Positions 35,476 to 42,132 of a stretch of 64,000 nucleotides of DNA are shown here, one piece after another. The notes beneath the pieces were generated by a model. It did not search any database. It worked only from the letters and a program-made list of their open reading frames with translations, and was not told the origin of the DNA. Numbering within the stretch: the stretch's first letter is position 1; each line of letters begins with the position of its first letter. The stretch covers positions 310,001 through 374,000 of the forward strand of contig NZ_JAFMSZ010000001.1 of assembly GCF_017916505.1 (NCBI RefSeq). Reading direction: 5' to 3'. A program made the translations under genes and the position numbers. The stretch comes from Naasia sp. SYSU D00057 (GTDB lineage: Bacteria; Actinomycetota; Actinomycetes; Actinomycetales; Microbacteriaceae).

Positions 35476-35532
35476 CGAAATGCCACATGGTGCTGCTGAA
35501 AGGCAAGATTGGAAGCATCAAGTGGCATTTCG
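35476..35532. repeat. 11-bp perfect inverted repeat in the divergent intergenic region
   Basis: CGAAATGCCAC (35476-35486) and GTGGCATTTCG (35522-35532) are exact reverse complements around a 35-nt loop that has further TGCT/AGCA pairing. It lies between the carboxylase operon promoter and the TetR gene. It may be an operator pair for looping or a transcribed hairpin. Confidence 0.55.
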
Positions 35533-35598
35533 GGCGTGTCGAATAGTCGGTGCGGGCGACGACGGCGCACGTGGACAGGAGGCGCGGAAACGCCCTGC

Positions 35599-35604
35599 TA
35601 CGTT
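35599..35604 (+). promoter_or_regulatory. Candidate leaderless -10 of the AmtR-like gene
   Basis: TACGTT lies 8 nt before the ATG at 35613. There is no Shine-Dalgarno sequence in the last 15 nt, so translation is probably leaderless. Confidence 0.4.
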
Positions 35605-35612
35605 GACGGACC

Positions 35613-36299
35613 ATGTCGACTGCCACCACCCGCGGATCCCACGTCCCTCCTCGCGCGACGGGGCGCCCCCGCGCCGCCGGCTCCTCCCCTACCGGCCTCG
35701 GAACGCGGGCGGACATCCTGCAGGCGAGCGCGCAGCTGTTCTGCACCGTGGGGTACGGCAGCACGAGCACCCACGCCATCGCTCGGCAGGCGGGGATCCG
35801 GCAGGCGAGCGTCTACCACCACTTCGGCGGCAAGCACGAGATCCTGCTCACCCTGCTCACCGGCACGGTGCAACCCTCGCTTGATCAGGCACGGAGCCTT
35901 CTGGCGCGGGACGAGCCGGCCGCCGCTCGGCTCTGGGCGCTCTGCGTCTCCGATGTCCGCCTGCTCTCCGGAGGGCCGGACAACGTCGGCTCTCTCTACC
36001 TGCTGCCCGAGGTCGACGACGACCGGTTCGCGCCCTTCGCCGAGTTGCGAGCCGAACTCGAGGGGGCGTATCGCCGCCTCATTCACGCGGCCCAGCCGGT
36101 TGCGCCGGAGGACAGCGCCGCGCTCGTCCTCGGCCTGGTGGAGAGCGTCATCCTCCGGCGTCGGCGCGAGCCGGAGGCGGTCGGCGAGGGCACCGCGCGG
36201 GCCATCGCGGATGCCGTTCTCAAGGTCCTCGACCTCGGATCGGAGGCGCTGGTCAGCGTGCGAAAAGCGGGCCTGGAAATCCTTTCCGAGACGGAATGA
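35613..36299 (+). CDS. AmtR-like TetR-family nitrogen regulator
   Basis: This 228-residue TetR-family protein has its helix-turn-helix at about 30-75 (ILQASAQLFCTVGYGSTSTHAIARQAGIRQASVYHHFGGK). GIRQASVYHHF, LLTLLTGTVQPS, RLWALCVSDVRLL and NVGSLYLLPEV closely resemble AmtR, the global nitrogen repressor of corynebacteria and relatives. AmtR is known to control urea-carboxylase genes in Mycobacterium smegmatis. Here it diverges from the carboxylase operon, whose promoter carries an AmtR-box-like palindrome. Low nitrogen would be expected to relieve repression. Similarity to AmtR is judged from memory of the family, not from an alignment. Confidence 0.75.
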   Translation: MSTATTRGSHVPPRATGRPRAAGSSPTGLGTRADILQASAQLFCTVGYGSTSTHAIARQAGIRQASVYHHFGGKHEILLTLLTGTVQPSLDQARSLLARDEPAAARLWALCVSDVRLLSGGPDNVGSLYLLPEVDDDRFAPFAELRAELEGAYRRLIHAAQPVAPEDSAALVLGLVESVILRRRREPEAVGEGTARAIADAVLKVLDLGSEALVSVRKAGLEILSETE

Positions 36300-36318
36300 A
36301 ACCGCCCGAATCGGATCG

Positions 36319-36343
36319 GTCGATTTAACACGATCGACTTTTT
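36319..36343 (+). terminator. Rho-independent-type terminator after the AmtR-like gene
   Basis: GTCGAT (36319-36324) pairs with ATCGAC (36333-36338) around an 8-nt loop and is followed at once by TTTTT. It lies 19 nt after the stop. Confidence 0.6.
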
Positions 36344-36391
36344 CCCGAGACGCGGCGGGAACGTGCGGCGGCCATAACTGGACTTGTCAAC

Positions 36392-36400
36392 CGATAGAAA
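36392..36400 (+). promoter_or_regulatory. Candidate AmtR half-site upstream of the symporter
   Basis: CGATAGAAA repeats exactly the right half of the palindrome at 35347-35366. The left half here is poor. It lies 44 nt before the symporter ATG, so it could extend nitrogen control to the transporter. Confidence 0.35.
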
Positions 36401-36443
36401 CCCTGTCGGGAAGAAGCCCTGGCCTTCCACATTTGGAGCACGC

Positions 36444-37943
36444 ATGATCATCGCCGGAGTAGGACTGACCGTCGTCCTCGTACTCGTCGTCGGCATCGCC
36501 GTCGCCCGCAAGATCGACGGCGACAGCGCCCACTTCCTCGTCGCCGGCCGAAGGCTCGGGATCCCCCTCGTCGCGGTCTCGCTGACAGCTGCCGCGGTGG
36601 ACTCGAACGCGACCGTGGGCAACACCGACCTCACGTCGCAGTTCGGCTTTTGGTCGGGGGCGTCGCTCGCGCTCGGGCTGGCGATCTGCCTGACCCTGAC
36701 CGGAATCTTCCTCGCGAAGCCGATGAGCCGGATGAAGCTGTTCACGCTCGCCGACTTCTTCCGGATCCGCTACAACCGGCCCACCGAGGTGGTCGCGTCG
36801 CTGATCATGATCGCCTCCTTCGTGACGCTCCTCGCGGGCAACCTCGTGGCGTGCGGGTTCCTCCTCGAGCGCTTCGCGAACATCCCCTACGCCTGGGGAG
36901 TCGTGCTCGCGGTCGCCCTCGTGCTCGCCTACACGATCGCGGGCGGCCTCTTCTCCGATGCGTACACCGCCGCGATCCAGACCACGATCACCGTCGTCGC
37001 GGCGATCTCGCTCCTCGTCTGGGTCGCCCTCTCCTACGGCATCGTCATCCCGGAGGGGATGGGCCCGTTCGACTTCGGGCAGCTCACCGATCCCGCTCAG
37101 GGCGCGCCGATCAACTGGGCCACCCTGATCGCGCTCGGGGTCGGCGACATCGTCGCCATCGACTTCATGCAGCGGATCTTCGGCGCGAAGTCGCCGGAGG
37201 TCGCCCGCCGGGCCTGCTTCGCCGGCGCGATCGGCACCGCGGCGATCGGCATCATCTTCGCGATCGTCGCCCTCACCGTGACGTCGGTGCTCGGCATCTC
37301 GATCGAGGACGGCCCGATCCTGTTCACGCTGCTCGCCGACTACGCGCCGCCGGTCATCGCGATCCTCGTGCTGTCGGGCATCGTCGCCGCCTCCTTCTCG
37401 ACCGCGTCGGGCGCGATCCTCGCCACCTCGGCGATCGCCGTGCGCAACATCTTCAACGTCCGCCGGCTCTCGGAGACGGGCCCGGACCCGCTGCTGAAGT
37501 GGACGCGCCTCGCGATGATCCCGATGGTCGTCGCCGGAGCGTTCCTCGCCATCCGCGTAAGCCAGACGGGGATCCTGCTCACCCTGGCGTTCGACCTGAT
37601 GCTCGCCTGCCTCGCGGCGCCGTTCATCCTCGGCGTCTTCTGGCGCCGCCCCGGGGTCTCCGCGGCACTCGGGGCAGCCGCCGTCGGGTTCGTCGTGCGG
37701 ATGGTGTTCCTCGCCCTCACGCCCACCCTGTACGGCGTGCCGAACGACCTGCTCTACATCGAGAACACACTCATCGGGGCGGACTTCGACGGATGGGCGA
37801 CCCTGGTCGCGGCCGTGGTCGGCTTCGGCACCTACATCGCCATCGGTCTGCTGCACCGCCGGTCCGAGGAGCAGGAGCTCGCGGAGCTCGCCGAGCTCGA
37901 GTCGCTCAAGCAGGAGCAGGAGGCGGTCCTCGAGAGGGCGTGA
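36444..37943 (+). CDS. Sodium:solute symporter (SSS family)
   Basis: This is a 499-residue membrane protein with about 13 hydrophobic helices and SSS-family features: DFLVAGRRLG-like HFLVAGRRLGIPLV, GNTDLTSQFGFWSG, FTLADFFRIRYNRP, and SGIVAASFSTASGAILATSAIAVRNIF. The C-terminal tail is Glu/Leu-rich and cytoplasmic. SSS members carry urea, sugars, amino acids or vitamins with sodium. Its position beside the nitrogen operon and its possible AmtR half-site suggest uptake of guanidine, urea or a precursor. ATG 36444 was chosen for its GGAG site (36435-36438); an upstream TTG at 36384 would add 20 non-hydrophobic residues. Confidence 0.82.
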   Translation: MIIAGVGLTVVLVLVVGIAVARKIDGDSAHFLVAGRRLGIPLVAVSLTAAAVDSNATVGNTDLTSQFGFWSGASLALGLAICLTLTGIFLAKPMSRMKLFTLADFFRIRYNRPTEVVASLIMIASFVTLLAGNLVACGFLLERFANIPYAWGVVLAVALVLAYTIAGGLFSDAYTAAIQTTITVVAAISLLVWVALSYGIVIPEGMGPFDFGQLTDPAQGAPINWATLIALGVGDIVAIDFMQRIFGAKSPEVARRACFAGAIGTAAIGIIFAIVALTVTSVLGISIEDGPILFTLLADYAPPVIAILVLSGIVAASFSTASGAILATSAIAVRNIFNVRRLSETGPDPLLKWTRLAMIPMVVAGAFLAIRVSQTGILLTLAFDLMLACLAAPFILGVFWRRPGVSAALGAAAVGFVVRMVFLALTPTLYGVPNDLLYIENTLIGADFDGWATLVAAVVGFGTYIAIGLLHRRSEEQELAELAELESLKQEQEAVLERA

Positions 37944-37949
37944 CGCTCC

Positions 37950-37985
37950 GCCGCCGGGGAGTCGCTGGATGCGCTCCCCGGCGGC
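37950..37985 (+). terminator. Strong hairpin after the symporter
   Basis: GCCGCCGGGGAG (37950-37961) and CTCCCCGGCGGC (37974-37985) give a perfect 12-bp GC-rich stem with a 12-nt loop, 7 nt after the stop. No U-tract follows. Confidence 0.6.
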
Positions 37986-38127
37986 TCCTCGCCCCGGCTC
38001 CCGGTTCAGCTCGGGCCGGAAGTTCGGCACGACATTCGAGGATCACTTGAATCCCGCGCCTGACGCCACTCCGTCGCTAGCATCGCCTCAATCCGCCCAT
38101 TCGGCGGTCGAGACCGGGAGGCACCCC

Positions 38128-38313
38128 ATGCGCAGAGGCGGCGGCATCAGCATCCTCGGAGTGATCTACCTCCTGATCGGCGTGCTCGTGGCCGGGCTCC
38201 GCGGCTACCTCGTCGAGTGGAACGTGGTCGGCAACCTGGTCGAGGGCATCATCGCGATCCTCGTCTGGCCCGTCGTGCTCCTGGGCGTCGACCTGCACGG
38301 GCTCATCGCCTAG
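38128..38313 (+). CDS. Small membrane protein, 61 aa
   Basis: This short protein, MRRGGGISILGVIYLLIGVLVAG followed by a second hydrophobic stretch VEGIIAILVWPVVLLGVDLHG, would span the membrane twice. The ATG is preceded by GGGAGG at 38116-38121. I cannot assign a function. It stands alone between the symporter terminator and a small basic protein gene. Confidence 0.6.
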   Translation: MRRGGGISILGVIYLLIGVLVAGLRGYLVEWNVVGNLVEGIIAILVWPVVLLGVDLHGLIA

Positions 38314-38341
38314 AACGACTCGCCCAAGCGGCGCCCGCCGG

Positions 38342-38367
38342 GCGTACCCTCTCCCGCACAGGGTCAC
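38342..38367 (+). promoter_or_regulatory. Promoter-like motif shared with the 42.1-kb gene
   Basis: GTACCCT-ct-CCCGCACAG followed by GGTCAC closely matches GTACGCTCCCGCACAG...GTCAC at about 42083-42106, upstream of the cyclase-STAND gene. The TACCCT part resembles a -10 element. Shared control is possible but unproven. Confidence 0.35.
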
Positions 38368-38395
38368 TCGTGGCCTCGATGAGGAGGGCAGGGCA

Positions 38396-38545
38396 ATGGG
38401 CGACAAATCGGTGCGCGGCGGTCACGCGAAGACCGCTCCGAGCAAGACGCTGAAAGAGAAGCGCCACGCCAAGGAGGACAAGCGGGCCAGCGCCGAACGA
38501 TCCGAGAACACCGACGCGGTGTCGAAGGCGAAGAAGAAGGGCTGA
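38396..38545 (+). CDS. Small basic protein, 49 aa
   Basis: This lysine-rich protein starts MGDKSVRGGHAKTAPSKTLKEKRHAKEDKRA and ends SKAKKKG. Similar short, highly charged proteins are common in Microbacteriaceae and other actinobacteria, but I know of no function. A clear ribosome-binding site GAGGAGGG lies 7-14 nt upstream. No hydrophobic segment is present, so it is cytoplasmic and may bind nucleic acid. Confidence 0.6.
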   Translation: MGDKSVRGGHAKTAPSKTLKEKRHAKEDKRASAERSENTDAVSKAKKKG

Positions 38546-38557
38546 GCTCGCAAGGAG

Positions 38558-38590
38558 CGCCGTGGATCCGGATCGGGGTCCGCGGCGTTT
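38558..38590 (+). terminator. Hairpin with short T-run after the small basic protein
   Basis: CGCCG-t-GGATCC and GGTCC-g-CGGCG form an imperfect GC-rich stem followed by TTT, 13 nt after the stop. Confidence 0.45.
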
Positions 38591-38712
38591 GCGTATGAGA
38601 CGGCAGGTCCAGCATGAGCGCGACTCGGGCGGTGGATAGGAGCAGAAGCTCCCCGTCCACCGGTGGGAAAGTAGGCGAACCTCAACGGGCGACGTGAGAT
38701 CGGAGAGATCAG

Positions 38713-39360
38713 ATGAGCTGGTTCAACGAACTGAACGGCGCCGATCAGGCGATCTTCGGTCCTCGCTTCGTCAAGCGCTCATTTCGGCGCGGCGACACCA
38801 TCGTCTTCCAGGGCGACGACAGCGCGAGCGTGTGCCTGCTGGATGCCGGTCACGCGGCGGTCAAGGTGTCGACGGAGCGAGGCGAGTCAGTGACAGTGAC
38901 CGTGATCGGGGCCGGCTCGAGCTTCGGGGAGATCGCTGCGGTTACGGGCGAGCGGCGCACAGCGACCGTCGTCGCTCTCGACGAGGTGACCGTGCGCGTG
39001 CTGCCGAGAGGAACCTTCCAAGAGCTTCGTCGCCGCGTGCCCGAGGTCGACGCCGCGCTCCTGCGCTCGATGGCGCAGCGGATCGACGATCTCAGCGCAC
39101 GACTGGCCGAAGCGGCTTACGAGACCGTGCAGCGACGCTGCGAGCACCGGCTCGTGGAGCTTGCAAAGTCGTTCTCCGGCGACGGGCGGCGCTCGGCGAC
39201 TATCCCGCTCACACAAGAGGACCTGGCAGGGCTGGTCGGCGCCACCCGCCCGACGATCAACCAGGTGCTCGGCGCCCTGGCCGACGAGCGGCTCATCGCG
39301 GTGGGTCGCGGGCGTGTGGACGTTCCGAACATCGACGCGCTCGAGGCCCACGCCCGCTGA
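38713..39360 (+). CDS. Crp/Fnr-family transcriptional regulator
   Basis: This 215-residue regulator has a cyclic-nucleotide-binding-like domain (about 10-125) with FRRGDTIVFQGDDSASVCLLDAG, SSFGEIAAVTGERRTATVVAL in the effector-loop position, and a C-terminal winged helix-turn-helix (about 150-210), TIPLTQEDLAGLVGATRPTINQVLGALADERLI. The FGE..., R, T spacing resembles a cNMP-binding phosphate cassette, so cyclic AMP binding is plausible but not proven. It has its own GGAGAG site. A class III cyclase-domain protein lies 2.8 kb downstream. No operon partners. Confidence 0.85.
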   Translation: MSWFNELNGADQAIFGPRFVKRSFRRGDTIVFQGDDSASVCLLDAGHAAVKVSTERGESVTVTVIGAGSSFGEIAAVTGERRTATVVALDEVTVRVLPRGTFQELRRRVPEVDAALLRSMAQRIDDLSARLAEAAYETVQRRCEHRLVELAKSFSGDGRRSATIPLTQEDLAGLVGATRPTINQVLGALADERLIAVGRGRVDVPNIDALEAHAR

Positions 39361-39568
39361 CCCGCCCATCTCTCCCGCTCGGCCCGCCCTTCCTGCCGCG
39401 CATCGCGCCCTCGTGCGCCCTGTCGGCGACGGAATCGTGCCGGCGCCTCCGCGACCCTCCCAAAGATCCCCCTTCGGCTGAATCCTCGCCAGCTGACGCC
39501 GGCACAACGGGCAGCAAGCGTGGCTCCCTGAATCTGCGGGTGGCCACCAGAGAGGAAACGAGAGAGCA

Positions 39569-40012
39569 ATGATCGACCCCACCAGTACACCTGGTGCGAC
39601 ACCGACGGGAACGGCCTTGCCGAGACGAGGTACCTCGACGAGAACGGCGACGGCTACAGCGAATCAATCGCTGACGTCGATCAGGACGGCGTCATCGACA
39701 TCATCGTTCAGGACACCGATGGCAACGGTGTCGACGAGTCGGTCCGGGTCGACCCGTCGGGAACCGGAGCGTTCGACGTCATGGGTGTCGACCTGATACC
39801 AGAACGGCACCATCGACCAGGCCATCCTGCCCGACGGGCAGGTCATCGCCGCAGGCAGCGTCGATCCCGCGACAGCGGTGGCTAACAACACGTACGTCGG
39901 CGGCGGCAGCACCAACAACCCGCTGCTGTCGGACAGCCTGCTCAACAATCCCGCCACGGCGGGGATCGTCACAGGCATCCTCGCGACGCAGACGCGCATC
40001 GCGACTATGTGA
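39569..40012 (+). pseudogene. Frameshifted DxDGNG-repeat gene, relative of 47351-47800
   Basis: Read with two frame corrections, this stretch encodes a relative of the 149-residue protein at 47351. It starts M-I-D-P-T and continues YTWCDTDGNG, GDGYSESIADVDQDGVID, VQDTDGNGVDESVRVDPSGTGAFD, then NGTIDQAILPDGQVI. One base is missing just after the fifth codon (near 39584; ACC-AG where the relative has ACC-CAG) and one extra base lies near 39799 in the GACCTGATACCAG stretch. The frame ends at TGA 40010-40012. A ribosome-binding site GAGAGGAAACGAGAG precedes the ATG. A sequencing error could mimic either indel, but two together favour a decayed copy. Confidence 0.65.
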
Positions 40013-40350
40013 GCGGCGCCCGCCGGCTGGGGGTACGAGTACGACTAGCGGGCACCGGGACCAGGCGCCCTTGCCTCCCGAATCACCGCAACCGCCGCCA
40101 AGAGGGCGTGGTGGCGGATCGGCGAGGACGCCCCGCAGTCCCGATCCTCGGTGATGCACGTGAGCAACGGCGGTCCGTTCGTCCGTCATCCCGGGCTGAG
40201 CCGCGCCGGGGGCGCGAACAGCGATTGGGATCCGGCGCGGAGTCCGGGGCCTCACTGGCTTGGGGAGAGGACCGCGGCGTCCCACTCTGATGGACAGCAC
40301 ACGACCGAGGGGAAGCAGCTTCCGCTGCTTCCCCTCGTGGACGGTGCGTA
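40013..40350. other. Intergenic stretch, 338 bp
   Basis: I see no supported gene here. It contains the long hairpin at 40306-40337, just past the protease stop. The remainder is GC-rich with no recognisable family in any frame. Confidence 0.5.
40306..40337 (-). terminator. 14-bp hairpin downstream of the protease gene
   Basis: CGAGGGGAAGCAGC (40306-40319) and GCTGCTTCCCCTCG (40324-40337) are perfect complements with a 4-nt loop. It lies 14 nt beyond the leftward protease stop. No U-tract is present on either strand. Confidence 0.65.
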
Positions 40351-41685
40351 TCAGCCGAACCGCGGCTTCAGCGGTCCGGTCGCCAGCCGTTCACCGCAGG
40401 CGTAGCAGAACGAGGCGCCGGGTGTCGTCATGTGGCCGGAACTGCACACCTGCTCGGCGGGCACGGTGGGGGCCGGCCAGCCCTCCTCTGCTAGGGCGCG
40501 GCGGGCCGCTCGGCGGCGAACCAGGTACACCACCAGGATCACCGATCCGGCGAGGAGCGATCCTGCCCCGACAGCGAACCCGACCAGGAGGATCACCCCG
40601 AGTAGAGCGTCGCCGACCTCTGCAGGAGGATTGTCCTTCACCACGGTGCCGCCCGTGGTCTCTGCGGGCGTCGCGGGCTTCTCCTCCTCGACTTCCGCGT
40701 CGGAGGCCTCCTCCACGTCCGCGTCCGAGGCGTAGGTGACGTCAACCCCCTGCACCTTCAGCCAGTCGCCCAGATCGGTGGCGTCTGTGATGAAGTTGAA
40801 AGCATCCGTCGCGGTGCCGGTGGTGAACGAGTTCACCCCCACGACGGTGCCGTCGCCATCGATCGTGGGGCCACCGGACATTCCGAAGTCCACGTCCGCG
40901 TTGATCTCGGTGACCGACAGTCCGTTGTCCATGGTCTGCTGGCTGCTGATCGTGCCGGATTTGAAGCTGGCGCGGACGAGATCGGTGTCCGTCGTCGACT
41001 CCACGGACTGCGGGAAGCCGATCGCGGTCACCGCGGTTCCGGGCCGAGGATCGGTCTCGGCGATAGCAAGGAAGGTTTCGGGCGAGACCCCCACCAGCAG
41101 CAGCGCGAGATCTCCGTTCTCTGGCAGTTCTGCACTGACCACCTGTGCTTGGTAGTCCTTCTGCAGCACCCGCCCTGGTAGGCCCTGCGGCTGGTACGCC
41201 CAGACGAGGAGATTGACCGCGCCTCCCTCTGTCCCGGCGAGGAGGCCCTCGCTCAACAGGTAGTCGAGGACCTGGTCGTACTCTTCAGCGGGAAGGTAGC
41301 CGCCGTCCAGGAGCTGGTCCACGTACTCGGTGATGATGGCCACCTCGATGTCTTCGTCGTTCTGCACACAGTGCCCGGCGGTGACGACGTGGCCGGCTCC
41401 GTCCACAAAGAAGCCCGTGCATCTGGACAGGACCGTGATGGGGTCCGACCACTGGATCCCCTCCTCCGTCTCGAATCCGACGGACGCTGTCCACTCCATC
41501 TGCAGGTGGACGATGGCCGGCTCCAGCTCGCTGTAGAGGTTCCCATCGGCGTGCGAGGACTGGTACGAGACCGCGGTCGCCGGCCGCGCCGTCGTGAGGG
41601 CGGCCGCGTTCGCTGGTGCCAGCGTGAGGACGGCGGACAGCGCCGTGGTGCCGAGTCCGCTCGCGAGGGTCGAGATGAGTGCCAC
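40351..41685 (-). CDS. Membrane-anchored trypsin-like serine protease with zinc ribbon
   Basis: This 444-residue protein starts at GTG 41685, 8 nt after GGAGAGG. A signal peptide (residues 1-27, ending APANA) directs export. The protease domain has a complete triad: H105 in TAGHC, D192 in NGDLALL and S270 in GMSGGP. Cys89 and Cys106 could pair. An acidic linker (320-345) leads to a transmembrane helix (361-389), followed by RRRAARR on the cytoplasmic side and a C-terminal zinc-ribbon-like motif with C414, C427 and C430. The catalytic domain is therefore outside and the zinc ribbon inside. It diverges from the cyclase-STAND gene across 447 bp. Substrate unknown; a longer frame continues upstream but lacks a better start. 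Confidence 0.78.
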   Translation of the reverse strand: MALISTLASGLGTTALSAVLTLAPANAAALTTARPATAVSYQSSHADGNLYSELEPAIVHLQMEWTASVGFETEEGIQWSDPITVLSRCTGFFVDGAGHVVTAGHCVQNDEDIEVAIITEYVDQLLDGGYLPAEEYDQVLDYLLSEGLLAGTEGGAVNLLVWAYQPQGLPGRVLQKDYQAQVVSAELPENGDLALLLVGVSPETFLAIAETDPRPGTAVTAIGFPQSVESTTDTDLVRASFKSGTISSQQTMDNGLSVTEINADVDFGMSGGPTIDGDGTVVGVNSFTTGTATDAFNFITDATDLGDWLKVQGVDVTYASDADVEEASDAEVEEEKPATPAETTGGTVVKDNPPAEVGDALLGVILLVGFAVGAGSLLAGSVILVVYLVRRRAARRALAEEGWPAPTVPAEQVCSSGHMTTPGASFCYACGERLATGPLKPRFG

Positions 41686-42132
41686 TTTCAATTCCTCTCC
41701 GAAGGAGTCCCACGCCGGGTGTATCCGGTGGTGGACTCGGCGACAATCTGTCGCGTGAGACGAGGTTCGGCCAGCCGCCGCTTCTACTCCGTCGGCTTCG
41801 CGACCCTTACTCGGTCGGGCTGCCGACGCTGGGTCGCCGGCGCGTTCCCCTGCGAGCTGAGGAGGACGCTGGTCGCGCCTGAGGGCACGACGAAGCGGCG
41901 GAGCCCGACGACTCCGCCGCTCGCGTTCGAGCACGCGGCCGCGCGGGCAGTGCTTCGAGGCCCGATTTCGCGACACGGTCGTCGACCCTCCCCTCGGTAT
42001 CGCTGAGCGTGGGGCCGGTCACGGGGGCGCAACAAGCCATTCGCGGGGGCGTGACGGCCGTGGGCCGCCGGGCTCCACGGGTGTACGCTCCCGCACAGCG
42101 CGTCACCGAGGACGTGACGACTCGAGGAGTCG
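41686..42132. other. Divergent intergenic region, 447 bp
   Basis: This lies between the protease and cyclase-STAND starts. It should contain both promoters. The right end has a promoter-like motif (about 42083-42106) and two small hairpins ending at the ATG. I found no supported gene. Confidence 0.5.
42101..42132 (+). promoter_or_regulatory. Overlapping hairpins covering the ribosome-binding site
   Basis: CGTCAC (42101-42106) pairs with GTGACG (42114-42119). CGACTC (42118-42123) pairs with GAGTCG (42127-42132) around loop GAG and abuts the ATG at 42133. The GAGGAG ribosome-binding site lies inside the second hairpin, which could limit translation. The two stems overlap by 2 nt. Confidence 0.5.

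Noticed and set aside
35334-35612. Guanidine (ykkC-type) riboswitch upstream of the carboxylase operon
   Set aside because: I looked for its conserved elements in the minus-strand leader and saw none; the predicted promoter leaves a leader of only several nucleotides, with an AmtR-like operator instead.
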